64,000 bases of DNA from Betaproteobacteria bacterium (GCA_016873935.1 VGVT01000008.1:1-64000); one strand, 5' to 3'; counted from the first letter of the stretch, positions 20,151-29,279 are shown. Notes: generated from the letters alone by a model not told the origin. Numbers and translations: made by a program.

Positions 20151-22109
20151 TCAGCGCAGTTTCAATTCCCCCCGTCGGAATGCGCGGAAGGCGGTCTGGT
20201 AGTAGGCCACCGCCTCGTCGCGCAAGATTGGGTCGACAGTCGTGGCGGCGGCGGTACCGTCCGCCTCGATCCGGTAAGCCTCCACGCGCCGTCTTGGCCC
20301 CAGCACGGTCAGACTATCCCCCTTGAGATAACCCAGTTCCTGGTAGTTGCTGATGAAGGCACGTGGCTTCGTGCCGGCCTGCTCGAACAGGGAGATACCG
20401 AAAAAGTGGTCGTCCCCGGGCAGGCCGAGGACATCCAGCAGGGTGGGCGGGACGTCGATCTGGCTGGCCAGGCGGTCGTCACGGCCCGGCGGCAACAGCC
20501 GCGGTGCATACAGGATGAGGGGGATGTGGTAGCCGGCCACCGGCAGTCTGGTCTTGCCCGCGGCGGAAGCGCAGTGGTCGGCGACGATGACGAACAGGGT
20601 GTCGGCAAACCAGGGCCTGCGCCTGGCCTGCTCGATGAAGCGGCCGATGGCGTAGTCGCTGTATTTCACGGCGCCTGCCCGCCCACCGGGGGATGGAATG
20701 TCGATGCGTCCGGCCGGATAGGTGAACGGCCGGTGGTTCGAGGTGGTCATGAGCTGCGCCAGGAACGGCCTGCCCGCCGCGTGCGCCCGATCCAGGCGGA
20801 CCAGGGCGTTGTCGTAGAGGAATTCATCCGCCACACCCCAGACGTTCTCGAAGCCCACCGACCCCTTGATGAAATCGGTGCGGTCGATGACCTGGTAGTC
20901 ATTGCCCGCGAAATAGGCGTTCATGTTGTCGAAGTAACCGTAGCCGCCGTAGATGAAATAGATGTCGTAGCCCTGCCGGCGCAGGATTTCCCCGACCGTC
21001 GCCAGGTGTTCGTTGCCGGGGCGGCGCACGATCGCCTGGCCCGGGATGGGCGGCGTGCCCAGGGACAGGGCCTCCAAGCCCCGCACGGTGCGGGTGCCGG
21101 TGGCGTAGATGCGGGTGAACAGCAATCCTTGATCCGCCAGCGCGTCCAGGTTGGGGGTCAGGCCCCGGCTGTCGCCGAAGGCGCCGAGGAAGCCGGCCGA
21201 CAGGCTCTCCACCGTGATCAGCACCACATTGCGGGGCGCCTTGCGGAATGGCAGGCGCCGGGCGTCGAAGGCTTCGTCTTCGTCGGCGCCCGCGCCCAGC
21301 GCCTCGTCCGCTGTTTTCCGCTCGACGCCGAGCCGGGCCAGGATGCGGGCGGCCGCGTCCTCGGGCAGGGTGGCGTAGAAGCGGTCGTAATCCAGCTCGT
21401 TGCGGCGCAGGGCGGCGGCGAAGGTCATCAGGCCGTTGCCCGCCAGTTCGTTGGCGTAGGCGTTCTCGGAGAAGCGCATGCCGTCGAGGTCGGCCAGCTG
21501 CCAGGCCGTCCACGGCAGGAGCAGGGCCAGCAATGCGGGAATCGCGCGTCGCGCCCCATGTGGCGGCAAGACATCGGTTCGCCCGATGCGGCCGCGCGCA
21601 AACCAGGTGATGCAGGCCGCCAGGGCGGCGATGCCGGTCAGCAGCCAGCCCAGGGGATAGGACTCGACGATGTTGCCGATCACCTCGTGGGTATAAATCA
21701 GGTAATCCACGGCGATGAAATTGAAGCGGCTGGAGAATTCCGCCCAGAACGTCCACTCCGCCAGCGCCAGGAACAGCCATATCGCGGTGGCCAGCCAGAA
21801 CATCAGCAGGCGGACGCGGCCGCGCCAGGGTGGCGTCCGCTCCCGCCGGATGCGCAGTGCCTCGAGCAACAGCAAAGGCGCCAGCAGCCAGGACAGCACC
21901 GCCAGGTCGAACCCCATCCCCCGCACGAAGATGCCTGGCCACAAAGCGGGCGGCACCTCGCTCGGACCCATCGCCAGGGTCAGGGCAAGACGCGTCAGGC
22001 CGGCAATGCCGAGATAGACCACCGCGAACAGGGCGGTGGGATGCGGCGATAGAAAAAAACCTGCCGGGAGTAAGCGCAAGGCGGCGACCGTTTGGGGGGA
22101 AAAAACCAA
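20151..22109 (-). CDS. LTA-synthase/EptA-superfamily membrane sulfatase-fold transferase
   Basis: A protein of up to 652 residues with about five N-terminal membrane helices (AVVYLGIAGLTRLALTLAMG, LAVLSWLLAPLLLLEAL, LLMFWLATAIWLFLALAEW) and a periplasmic alkaline-phosphatase-superfamily domain. That domain begins at NVVLITVESLSAGFLGAFG, with the usual metal and nucleophile region followed by TRIYATGTRTVRGLEAL, and ends near TLFVIVADHCASAAGK. Family members transfer phosphoglycerol or phosphoethanolamine to lipids or glycans, and the exact donor and acceptor cannot be told. The open frame starts at a TTG (22109) just 15 bases from a two-component-type box; the true start may be a little further in. 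It ends convergently with the c-di-GMP operon. Confidence 0.8.
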   Translation of the reverse strand: MVFSPQTVAALRLLPAGFFLSPHPTALFAVVYLGIAGLTRLALTLAMGPSEVPPALWPGIFVRGMGFDLAVLSWLLAPLLLLEALRIRRERTPPWRGRVRLLMFWLATAIWLFLALAEWTFWAEFSSRFNFIAVDYLIYTHEVIGNIVESYPLGWLLTGIAALAACITWFARGRIGRTDVLPPHGARRAIPALLALLLPWTAWQLADLDGMRFSENAYANELAGNGLMTFAAALRRNELDYDRFYATLPEDAAARILARLGVERKTADEALGAGADEDEAFDARRLPFRKAPRNVVLITVESLSAGFLGAFGDSRGLTPNLDALADQGLLFTRIYATGTRTVRGLEALSLGTPPIPGQAIVRRPGNEHLATVGEILRRQGYDIYFIYGGYGYFDNMNAYFAGNDYQVIDRTDFIKGSVGFENVWGVADEFLYDNALVRLDRAHAAGRPFLAQLMTTSNHRPFTYPAGRIDIPSPGGRAGAVKYSDYAIGRFIEQARRRPWFADTLFVIVADHCASAAGKTRLPVAGYHIPLILYAPRLLPPGRDDRLASQIDVPPTLLDVLGLPGDDHFFGISLFEQAGTKPRAFISNYQELGYLKGDSLTVLGPRRRVEAYRIEADGTAAATTVDPILRDEAVAYYQTAFRAFRRGELKLR

Positions 22110-22124
22110 GAATAGGCCGCGTGC

Positions 22125-22141
22125 CTTAACCCTTGCTTAAC
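22125..22141 (-). promoter_or_regulatory. PmrA/QseB-type box before the membrane transferase
   Basis: CTTAAC, five bases, CTTAAC: an exact hexamer direct repeat with 11-bp period. On the other strand it reads GTTAAG-N5-GTTAAG. It fits the CTTAA-N6-CTTAA pattern known for QseB/PmrA-type regulators and is related to the hexamers in the arrays at 31716-31754 and 35090-35128. A sequence resembling a -10 box follows toward the gene. Confidence 0.55.
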
Positions 22142-22227
22142 ATCGAGTCCGCGTGGCGATTTCCCTTCGACCAGGCGCGCCACCAGCCGCGCGGCAGCCT
22201 CCGGAGCGGCCGTCGGGTCGGGGCGGT

Positions 22228-22680
22228 TCAGGGACGCGCGCGCAATGCCTCGACCCGCTTCGCCTCCTCCGCGCGGATCGCCGCCAGCATCGGCGCGTCC
22301 GGATTCTGCCAGTCGCCGCCGGCGCTGCGCGCCATCCAGGCCGTGGCGCGGGCGAAATCCTCCAGGGAGAGATCGGCGCGACCGCCCCTGGGCGGCATGC
22401 CGCGCACCCCGACCCAGCCGTGCGCGGTAACGATGGCCTGTCCTTCAGCGAGCAACTTGGCCCAGGCCGCGGCGTCGCCCACCTTGGGCGCGTTGATGAC
22501 TCCGGTCTCGTGGCAGGCTTTGCAGACCTGCTGGTAGGTCCGTTCACCGTCATCGGCGGCAGCAAGCTTCGGCGCCGCCGCGGGCGGCGTGTCCTCACCG
22601 GCGGCGGGCGGACTCGCGCGCTGCTCACAGGCGGCAAGCGACATGGCAAGAACAAGTGACAGGTAACTGGTGTGTTTCAT
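22228..22680 (-). CDS. Lipoprotein monoheme cytochrome c (c5-like)
   Basis: A 150-residue cytochrome from MKHTSYLSLVLAM with a lipoprotein signal ending in LAAC, so it is probably anchored in a membrane facing the periplasm. A proline/alanine linker follows. The class I heme domain has CKACH (heme attachment) and GVRGMPPRGG with the likely axial methionine, typical of cytochrome c5-type proteins that carry electrons to terminal reductases. Its upstream DNA is a decayed fragment of a reductase gene, so its promoter region may be recently rearranged. The function within a pathway is not shown by its neighbours. Confidence 0.85.
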   Translation of the reverse strand: MKHTSYLSLVLAMSLAACEQRASPPAAGEDTPPAAAPKLAAADDGERTYQQVCKACHETGVINAPKVGDAAAWAKLLAEGQAIVTAHGWVGVRGMPPRGGRADLSLEDFARATAWMARSAGGDWQNPDAPMLAAIRAEEAKRVEALRARP

Positions 22681-22696
22681 GGTGGCAATCCTTGTG

Positions 22697-22796
22697 TTCA
22701 GGTCGGTACGACAACTCAAATTAGAGCCCTCTCAGGACACTAATATTTCATAGCAGGCGGGAGATCCATTGTCCTCGTAGCCGGCGGCATCGGCAT
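22697..22796 (+). pseudogene. Remnant of the FAD/2Fe-2S reductase gene
   Basis: These 100 bases align without gaps to 32805-32904 inside the reductase gene, matching at about 75 positions counted by eye. In the same frame the copy reads QVGTTTQIRALSGH, a stop (TAA at 22741), then YFIAGGRSIVLVAGGIGM. The intact gene reads QVGTTLQIRAPSGHFYLE and IVLIAGGIGI. The copy covers part of the FAD and start of the NAD(P)-binding region and is dead. No similarity was seen on either side of it. Confidence 0.85.
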
Positions 22797-23139
22797 GATT
22801 GCTTACGGTAACTGAACCACGTGCTGTGCATGCGGGTGCTGTCCAGGGAGGCCAGATCGGCCTCGCCGCCGCGGACTTGGGGCCGGTAGATGCGCAGCAC
22901 TTTGTGGAATTCACCGCGGCAGGCGTCGGTAAAGCGGCACCCATCGCTCCAGCTACCCCTCTACAAGGTGCCGTTCAGTGGGATTTGAGTGTTGTAGGGC
23001 TCTAGACGAGTGAGAGCCGTTGTTTCCACAGTCCCCCGGGGGGCGGAGTGGTCACTGATTCCTGGCTAGTACAGGCGCCTAGCAGGGCGAAGAGAGTCAG
23101 GGAGATCAATGGCTTTATGGAGAGACCTCGATCAAGGGG
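22797..23139. other. Intergenic stretch without a recognised gene
   Basis: Short open frames occur here on both strands but none resembles a known family. A minus-strand reading near 22830-22930 (EFHKVLRIYRPQVRGGEADL) looks somewhat protein-like but has no start or clear boundaries, so it may be another decayed piece. A GC palindrome (CCCCCGGGGGG) lies near 23032. Confidence 0.4.
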
Positions 23140-24399
23140 TCAGTGGAGTTCGTCACCGTATCCGAGGGGCCAGAGCCGGTGGGCATCCAGCATGAGTCGG
23201 GCGGTGGCCTCGTTGGCGGCAAGGCGGGCCTGGCCCGCAGCCAGTTGTGCTTCCAGGGCGGTGCGCTGGGCCAGCATGGTCTCGGACAGGCCGATTTCGC
23301 CCAATTCCATGGCGCGGCGTGCCAGGTCGGCATGGCGGGCCAAAGCTTGGGCAGCCTCTTCCAGGCGCTGCCAGCTTTCCACGCCGGCGGCGGCCCGCTG
23401 CCAATTGGCGGCGGCCTCGGCGGCCAGACGCCGGCGGGTTGCCGCCTCCATCTCCGCCAGGGCCTCGGCCTGAGCCAGGCGAAGCCAGGACTGGGAGTGG
23501 CGTGCCTCGCCGGGCAGAGGGATGGAGATGCTCACGCCGACGATCTTTTCGTTGCCCCCCTGTTCGTTTGCGAAATGCAGGCCCAGTGTGGGGTCGGGCA
23601 TGCGGTTGGCCTCGGCCCGACGGGTCTGCAGGCGAGCCTGCTCCAGAGTCCGCTGGGCCATGAGCAATTCATGGTTGTGCTCAAGGGTTTGTGCTAGCCA
23701 GGCGGCTTCGTCGCCTTCCGGGACCATGGGTTGAGCTGCGCTATCGTCCGGCGGCGGCAATTCCGGGAAGCGAGCCTTGAGTTCGGCCAGGGCCGCCTGT
23801 TCCCGTGCCGCAGCCGCCGTGGCTTGAGACCCGGCCTGGGCGAGGGCAGCATCGGCCTGGAGCAGGTCGATGCGAGCGGCATCGCCCCGCTTCACCCGGG
23901 TGCTCACGACGCGCTGCTGCTCGCGGTAGAGGTCCGCCTGCTTGCGCCAGAGAACGGCTTCCAGCCTCGCCTGGCGGACAGCGTACCAGAGGCCCAGGAG
24001 TTGGCGGGCGGTTTCGTGACGAGCGTCTCCGATGCGCTCCACCGCCGCCAGCACGCCCTGGGCGCCGATCTGCTCGTCCAGCCTGGCCTTGCCGGGCAGG
24101 CGCAGGCCCCGCTCCACGGCCAGGCCCCATTCTGTGTGGTCCGGGCCGCCGCTGACATTGCGCCGCTGGGTGGTAAGACTCAGGCCGTATTCGTGCTCCC
24201 CGGCCTTGAGCGCACCATGCTCCGCCCGTGCACTCCGCATGCCGGCGTGGGCAGCGCGCACCTGCGGGCTGGAGGAGATGGCTCGCTCCACGGCTTCAGA
24301 CGGCGGCAGGTCAGCCGGCGCCGCCATGCCCTGGGCCATGGCAAGTGAAGCCCAGGCCAAGCCGGCGCCCAGGCAACCATGCAACAACAGTTTCTTCAT
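23140..24399 (-). CDS. Outer-membrane channel protein of the metal efflux system (CzcC/TolC family)
   Basis: A 419-residue outer-membrane efflux protein with signal peptide MKKLLLHGCLGAGLAWASLAMAQ. It has the repeated helical layout of the OEP family (SEAVERAISSSPQVRAAHAGMRSARAE; LALAQAG-type coiled coils; MPDPTLGLHFANEQGGNEKIVGVSISIPLPG). It would form the exit duct for the RND pump encoded upstream. Its ATG overlaps the stop of the DUF3240 gene by four bases, so it is the last gene of the operon. Confidence 0.9.
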   Translation of the reverse strand: MKKLLLHGCLGAGLAWASLAMAQGMAAPADLPPSEAVERAISSSPQVRAAHAGMRSARAEHGALKAGEHEYGLSLTTQRRNVSGGPDHTEWGLAVERGLRLPGKARLDEQIGAQGVLAAVERIGDARHETARQLLGLWYAVRQARLEAVLWRKQADLYREQQRVVSTRVKRGDAARIDLLQADAALAQAGSQATAAAAREQAALAELKARFPELPPPDDSAAQPMVPEGDEAAWLAQTLEHNHELLMAQRTLEQARLQTRRAEANRMPDPTLGLHFANEQGGNEKIVGVSISIPLPGEARHSQSWLRLAQAEALAEMEAATRRRLAAEAAANWQRAAAGVESWQRLEEAAQALARHADLARRAMELGEIGLSETMLAQRTALEAQLAAGQARLAANEATARLMLDAHRLWPLGYGDELH

Positions 24400-24701
24400 G
24401 CGAATCTCCCGAATTGAATCACCGGTTCCAGCCACCAGGCCACGTCACGCTTGGGAAAACGGTGTTTCAGATGGGCCAGCAGGGCCTGGGCGTTGTCCGC
24501 TTCCAGGACGATCTGCACCATCATGCGTTGTGTACGCCCTCGCACCAGTTCCTGGGCGCTGAGGGTTTCATGGTGGCGGCTGTAGCCTTCCGCCTTGAGG
24601 AGTGTGAAGCCGGAGGCCCACTCGGGGCGTTCCAGGAACTGTTCCACCAGTTCCTCTTCCAGGTGCAGGGGCGCCGCCAGGGAAAGTTTCACAAGAGTCA
24701 T
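24396..24701 (-). CDS. DUF3240 family small protein of RND efflux operons
   Basis: A 101-residue soluble protein with a ferredoxin-like, PII-like look (MTLVKLSLAAPLHLEEELVEQFLE; RMMVQIVLEADNAQALLAHLKHRFPKRDVAWWLEPV). It matches my memory of DUF3240, a family regularly encoded beside CzcA/CusA pumps. The role is unproven; a cytoplasmic regulatory or metal-sensing part is plausible. It lies between the pump and the outer-membrane protein, joined to both by overlap or near-overlap. Confidence 0.7.
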   Translation of the reverse strand: MTLVKLSLAAPLHLEEELVEQFLERPEWASGFTLLKAEGYSRHHETLSAQELVRGRTQRMMVQIVLEADNAQALLAHLKHRFPKRDVAWWLEPVIQFGRFA

Positions 24702-24702
24702 G

Positions 24703-27700
24703 TCATTTCCCTTTAAGAATCAGGCGACGATAAAGAACCGGCAGCATCAGCAGGGTCAGGGCGGTGGAACTGAACAGGCCACCCACCACGACGATAGCCA
24801 GGGGCTTCTGGATCTCGGATCCGGGGCCGGTGGCCAGCAGCAGGGGGATGAGGCCAAAGGCGGTGATGCTGGCGGTCATGAGCACCGGCCGCAGCCGGCG
24901 CAAGGCCCCTTCCCGCACCACCTGGTCCGGCGCCATGCCCTGGCTGGCCAGCTGGTTGAAGTAGGTCACCAGCACCACGCCGTTGAGCACGGCGATGCCC
25001 AGCAGGGCGATGAAGCCCACCGAGGCCGGCACCGACATGTATTCCCCGGTGACGAACAGGGCGGCGATGCCCCCCACCAGGGCGAAGGGCACCATGGCGA
25101 TGACCAGGCCGGCCTGGCGCAGGGATTTGAAGGTGGCGAACAGCAGGGCGAAGATCAGGGCCAGGGCCACGGGCACCACCACCGCCAGGCGGGTGGCGGC
25201 CCGTTGCTGGTTCTCGAACTGGCCGCCGTAGACCACGGAATAGCCATTGGGCAGCTTCACCTCCTGGGCGACCTTCGCCATCACCTCCTCCACGAAGCCC
25301 ACCAGGTCGCGGCCGGCCACGTTGCACTGGATGGTGACATAGCGGGCCGCATTCTCACGGCTGACCACCACGGGACCTTCGGTGCGCACCAGCCTGGCCA
25401 CCTCCCGCAGGGGAATGGCGATGCCGTTTTCCGTGGGAATGCGCAGGGCCTCGAATAGGGCCGGGGATAGGCGCACGTCCTCCCCGGCGCGCAATACCAG
25501 GGGGGTGCGCTTCACGCCCTCCTGGACCGTGCCCAGCTGCAGCCCCTCCAGGTTGGCCCGCAGGAAAGCAGACACGTCGTCCATGGACAGGCCGTAACGG
25601 CCGGCCGCCAGGCGGTCCACTTCCACCTTGAAGTACTGCACGCCGTCGTTCTTCAGGCTGAACACGTCCTGGGCCCCGGTCACCTTGCCCAGCAGCGTTT
25701 CCACCGAACCCGCCAGGGTGTTGAGGGTGTTGATGTCCGTGCCGAATACCTTGATGGCCAGGTCGCCCCGGGAGCCGGTGAGCATCTCCGAAACCCGCAT
25801 GTCGATGGGCTGGGTGAAGCCGTAGGTCACGCCGGGGAAGTCGTTCATGACCGTACGGATTTCCTCCATGAGCCATTCCTTGTCCGGCTTGCGCCATTGT
25901 TCCCGGGGCTTCAGCACCAGGAAGGAGTCGGTCTGATTCAGCCCCATGGGGTCCAGGCCCAGCTCGTCGGAACCGGCCCGGGCCACCACGCCCGCCACTT
26001 CCGGCACCCGCTTGAGCAGGGCGCGCTGGACAGACTGGTCCAGGGCCAGGCTTTCCTCCAGGCTGATGGACGGCAGCTTTTCCAGCTGGATCAGCAGGTC
26101 TCCCTCGTCCAGGGTGGGCATGAAGGACTTGCCTATGAGAGGGAATAGGCCTACGGCCACCACCAGCAGGACCACGGCGGAGGCCATCACGAGCTTGAAA
26201 CGGCCCAGGGCGAAGTCCAGCAGGGGGGTATAGAGGCGCAACGCAGTGCGTACCAGCCAGGGTTCGCCATGCTGACCTTCCTTCAGCAGCCAGGAAGCGA
26301 TGACCGGCACCACCGTCAGGGCCAGCAGCATGGCCGAGCCCAGGGCGAAGACGATGGTCAGGGCCACGGGAATGAACAGCTTGCCTTCCAGGCCTTCCAG
26401 GGTGAGCAGGGGCAGGAACACGATCATGATGATGAGCACCCCGGCGGAGGTGGGTGTGGCCACCCCGCGTACCGCGCGGAAAACCCGGTGCAACTTGGAC
26501 TGCCCGCCCTGGTCATGGGCCAGGTAGGTGACCACGTTCTCCACCACCACCACCGCGCCGTCGACCAGCATGCCGATGGCGATGGCCAGTCCCCCAAGGC
26601 TCATGAGGTTGGCGGAGAGGCCGAACTGGCGCATGAGAAGGAAGGTGGCCAGGGCCGCCAGGGGAAGGCTGATGGCTACGGTCAGGGCCGCGCGCACGTT
26701 GCCCAGGAAGAGGAACAACAGCACCAGCACCAGCAGGATAGCCTCTGCCAGGGCCTTGGTCACGGTGTTGACGGCCCGTTCCACCAGGGCGGAACGGTCG
26801 TAGAAAGCCTTTACCGTCACGCCCTTGGGCAGGGTGGGCTGGATCTCCGCAAGGCGTTGCTTCACCACCTTGACCAGCGCCTGGGCGTTTGCACCGCGTA
26901 GGCCCAGAACCAGGCCTTCCACCGCCTCGCCCCGTCCGTCCTTGCTGACGCCACCATAGCGGGTGAGGCTGCCCAGGCGCACCTGGGCCACGTCGGCCAC
27001 CCGCACCGGAATGCCGCCCACGTTCTTGACCACGATGTTGGCCAGGTCGTCCAGGCTCTTCACCGCCCCTTCCACCCGCACCAGCCAGACTTCCTCGCCT
27101 TCCGTCAGGCGGCCGGCGCCGTCGTTGCGGTTGTTGGCCTGGATGGCGTCCCGCAACTGGGTCAGGGTGACGCCCCGGGCGCTCATGGCGGCGTTGTCCG
27201 GAACCACTTCAAAGGTCTTGACGTGGCCCCCCAGGGCGTTCACGTCGGCCACGCCGGGCAGGGTGCGCAGCTTGGGCCGGATCACCCAGTCCAGCAGGGC
27301 ACGGCGTTCGGCCAGGCTGAGGTGATCCCCTTCCACGGTGAACATGAACATTTCCGACAGGGGCGTGGTGATGGGGGCCAGGCCACCACTCGTGCCCTCG
27401 GGCAGATCCGCCAGCACGGCGTTGAGGCGCTCGGCTACCTGCTGGCGGGCCCAGTAGATGTCGGTGCCATCCTCGAAATCGATGGTCACGTCCGTGAGGC
27501 CGTATTTTGAGGTGGAACGCAGGATGCGCTGCTTGGGAATGCCCAGCATCTCCATCTCTATGGGGGCCGCGATGCGGGTTTCCACCTCTTCCGGTGTCAT
27601 GCCCGGGGCCTTGAGGATCAGTTTGACCTGGGTGGTGGAGACATCCGGAAAGGCGTCGATAGGCAACCCGCGCCAGGCCTGGATACCCGCCGCCAACAGC

Positions 27701-27765
27701 AGCAGGGTCAGGCCGATGACCAGAAGGCGCTGGGTCAGGGAGAATTCAGTCAGCTTGCTTAACAT
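24703..27765 (-). CDS. Heavy-metal efflux RND pump (CzcA/CusA family)
   Basis: A proton-driven inner-membrane transporter of 1020 residues with the usual two sets of membrane helices and two large periplasmic domains. N-terminal LPIDAFPDVSTTQVKLILKAPGMTPEEVE is a heavy-metal RND signature. The helix-4 motif reads AIGMLVDGAVVVVENV: the DGAxxxVEN part used to sort metal RND pumps is kept, but the leading DFG of the CzcA/CnrA types is AIG. The metal is therefore uncertain. The C-terminus PLLLATGPGSEIQKPLAIVVVGGLFSSTALTLLMLPVLY is typical. It works with the adaptor and outer-membrane proteins on either side. Confidence 0.93.
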   Translation of the reverse strand: MLSKLTEFSLTQRLLVIGLTLLLLAAGIQAWRGLPIDAFPDVSTTQVKLILKAPGMTPEEVETRIAAPIEMEMLGIPKQRILRSTSKYGLTDVTIDFEDGTDIYWARQQVAERLNAVLADLPEGTSGGLAPITTPLSEMFMFTVEGDHLSLAERRALLDWVIRPKLRTLPGVADVNALGGHVKTFEVVPDNAAMSARGVTLTQLRDAIQANNRNDGAGRLTEGEEVWLVRVEGAVKSLDDLANIVVKNVGGIPVRVADVAQVRLGSLTRYGGVSKDGRGEAVEGLVLGLRGANAQALVKVVKQRLAEIQPTLPKGVTVKAFYDRSALVERAVNTVTKALAEAILLVLVLLFLFLGNVRAALTVAISLPLAALATFLLMRQFGLSANLMSLGGLAIAIGMLVDGAVVVVENVVTYLAHDQGGQSKLHRVFRAVRGVATPTSAGVLIIMIVFLPLLTLEGLEGKLFIPVALTIVFALGSAMLLALTVVPVIASWLLKEGQHGEPWLVRTALRLYTPLLDFALGRFKLVMASAVVLLVVAVGLFPLIGKSFMPTLDEGDLLIQLEKLPSISLEESLALDQSVQRALLKRVPEVAGVVARAGSDELGLDPMGLNQTDSFLVLKPREQWRKPDKEWLMEEIRTVMNDFPGVTYGFTQPIDMRVSEMLTGSRGDLAIKVFGTDINTLNTLAGSVETLLGKVTGAQDVFSLKNDGVQYFKVEVDRLAAGRYGLSMDDVSAFLRANLEGLQLGTVQEGVKRTPLVLRAGEDVRLSPALFEALRIPTENGIAIPLREVARLVRTEGPVVVSRENAARYVTIQCNVAGRDLVGFVEEVMAKVAQEVKLPNGYSVVYGGQFENQQRAATRLAVVVPVALALIFALLFATFKSLRQAGLVIAMVPFALVGGIAALFVTGEYMSVPASVGFIALLGIAVLNGVVLVTYFNQLASQGMAPDQVVREGALRRLRPVLMTASITAFGLIPLLLATGPGSEIQKPLAIVVVGGLFSSTALTLLMLPVLYRRLILKGK

Positions 27766-27767
27766 GC

Positions 27768-28880
27768 TTATTCACCCTGCCAGGCGGCCTTCAGGGCGGC
27801 CACGCCTTCAATGGCGATCTTTTCCTCGCCACTGAAGCGACCGTCGATGGCCGCCCACTCGGCGGATTGGCTCAAGACCTTTATCTGCTCGGGCTCAAAG
27901 CCGCCGGGGCGCTCCACGAACACCCAGTTCTGGCCTGCCTGGCGCACGATAGCCTTCACCGGCACGCGCCATTGTTTGTCGCCCGCCACGCCCTCGATGC
28001 GGGCGGATACACTCTGGTTCAGGCGCAGCAGGTTGCCACGGTTGCTCACCCGGGCGCGGATGGGCACGGTCTGGGCCTCGCTCACACTCCGGCCCACGGA
28101 GATCACCTGGCCGGTGGCGTCGGTGCCGGGCACGCTGACCTGCTGTCCGGCCTTCACCCGGGCCGCCATTTCCGCCGGTGCCTGTATCTCCAGCCAGAGG
28201 GGATCGAGCCTACCCACCTTGAACAGCATGCCGGCCGTGTCCATGCGGGCGCCGATGACGGCACCCTGTTCCAGCACCACGCCACTGATGGGGCTGGCCA
28301 GGGCGATGCTGTCCGTCAGCCGTTCTCCCCGCTCCGCGGCCTTGATGGCACCCTGGCCCAGGCCCATGAGGCTCAGCCAGGCACGGCGTTCGTTGAGCAC
28401 GGCGGCGGCCTGGGCCTGGTTGGCCCGGCTGTTCTGCAGACGGGACTCGGGGATGATGCCTTCCTTGAACAGGGCTTCGTCGCGATGTACCGATTCCTCG
28501 GCCAAGCGGGCCTGGACTGCCGCCTGGGCAATGTCCTTTTGGGCACCGATGAGGCTTTCGCCCCGCAACACCGCCAGGGTCTGGCCTACCTTCACGGTAT
28601 CGCCTGCGGCCACCCTGACCTCGCTGACGATGCCCGCCATGGGGGCGGCCAGCAGCCGTTCCTGGGTGGGGGGGATGGTGACCCGGGCGGGCAGGCTCAC
28701 GGTGACGGCGCCGGCATGGGCGGCCAGGGGGACGGTGCCCACGCGCAGGGTGGTGCGCTGGGCGGGGGTCAGGGGGATGAGCTTGTCGCCGGCCAGGGCG
28801 GGCAGCGTAAACAGTGTGGCGAGGCCGGCCAGGGTGATGGCCAACGGCAGGACAAAGGGGCGGAGGGGCATGGTGGGCAT
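27768..28880 (-). CDS. Membrane fusion protein of the metal efflux system (CzcB family)
   Basis: The periplasmic adaptor linking the RND pump to the outer-membrane channel; 370 residues with a signal peptide (FVLPLAITLAGLATLFTLPALAG). It has the split biotinyl-lipoyl motif (GIVSEVRVAAGDTVKVGQTLAVLRGESL and ASPISGVVLEQGAVIGARMDTAGMLF) flanking a helical hairpin, then beta-barrel segments. No histidine-rich N-terminal metal-binding tail, as found in some CzcB proteins, is present. The stop codon lies two bases before the pump's ATG. Confidence 0.92.
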   Translation of the reverse strand: MPTMPLRPFVLPLAITLAGLATLFTLPALAGDKLIPLTPAQRTTLRVGTVPLAAHAGAVTVSLPARVTIPPTQERLLAAPMAGIVSEVRVAAGDTVKVGQTLAVLRGESLIGAQKDIAQAAVQARLAEESVHRDEALFKEGIIPESRLQNSRANQAQAAAVLNERRAWLSLMGLGQGAIKAAERGERLTDSIALASPISGVVLEQGAVIGARMDTAGMLFKVGRLDPLWLEIQAPAEMAARVKAGQQVSVPGTDATGQVISVGRSVSEAQTVPIRARVSNRGNLLRLNQSVSARIEGVAGDKQWRVPVKAIVRQAGQNWVFVERPGGFEPEQIKVLSQSAEWAAIDGRFSGEEKIAIEGVAALKAAWQGE

Positions 28881-28952
28881 GGATATTCTGTAATGGCGTC
28901 AACATGGAAGAACGGCGCGGAGACCGCGTCGTTCACCGGGCGTCAGGCTGGG

Positions 28953-29279
28953 TCAGCGGTTGCGCCCCCCGCCCGGGCCCATGCCACCGCCGCCGGGGCC
29001 GCTGCCCGGCCCCATGCCGCCGCCCAGGGCGGGAGGTGTGTCCGGGAGGCTCTTGCCCTGGGCCTTGGCCCGTGCCTGCATGGCCTGGTGATGTTCCAGG
29101 CGGATTTGTTCGCGTTCCTGGGCCGTGGTGGCCGCGCGCATCTTGTTGCGGTGTTCGATGCGTTCCTGGGCCGTCATCAACTGGCTGCCGTAGATGACTT
29201 CATCAGCCGGGTAAGCCGTCCCGGCACCCACGGTGATGGCCATGGCCAGCGCCGTCATGATCAGTTTGGTGGTGCGCAT
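28953..29279 (-). CDS. Small secreted protein with Gly/Met-rich tail, first gene of the efflux operon
   Basis: A 108-residue protein with signal peptide MRTTKLIMTALAMAITVGAGTAYPA, so periplasmic. The middle is helical and charged (LMTAQERIEHRNKMRAATTAQEREQIRLEHH), with scattered His and Met. The tail is a low-complexity Gly/Met/Pro repeat (GGGMGPGSGPGGGGMGPGGG). I do not assign a family. Position at the head of the metal-efflux operon and the Met/His content suggest a periplasmic metal chaperone or sensor. The upstream frame to 29492 is not likely to be coding. Confidence 0.65.
   Translation of the reverse strand: MRTTKLIMTALAMAITVGAGTAYPADEVIYGSQLMTAQERIEHRNKMRAATTAQEREQIRLEHHQAMQARAKAQGKSLPDTPPALGGGMGPGSGPGGGGMGPGGGRNR

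Noticed and set aside
22732-23005. Small genes on either strand in the gap near 22.8 kb
   Set aside because: No start with ribosome-binding site, no family resemblance, and part of the region is demonstrably decayed DNA.
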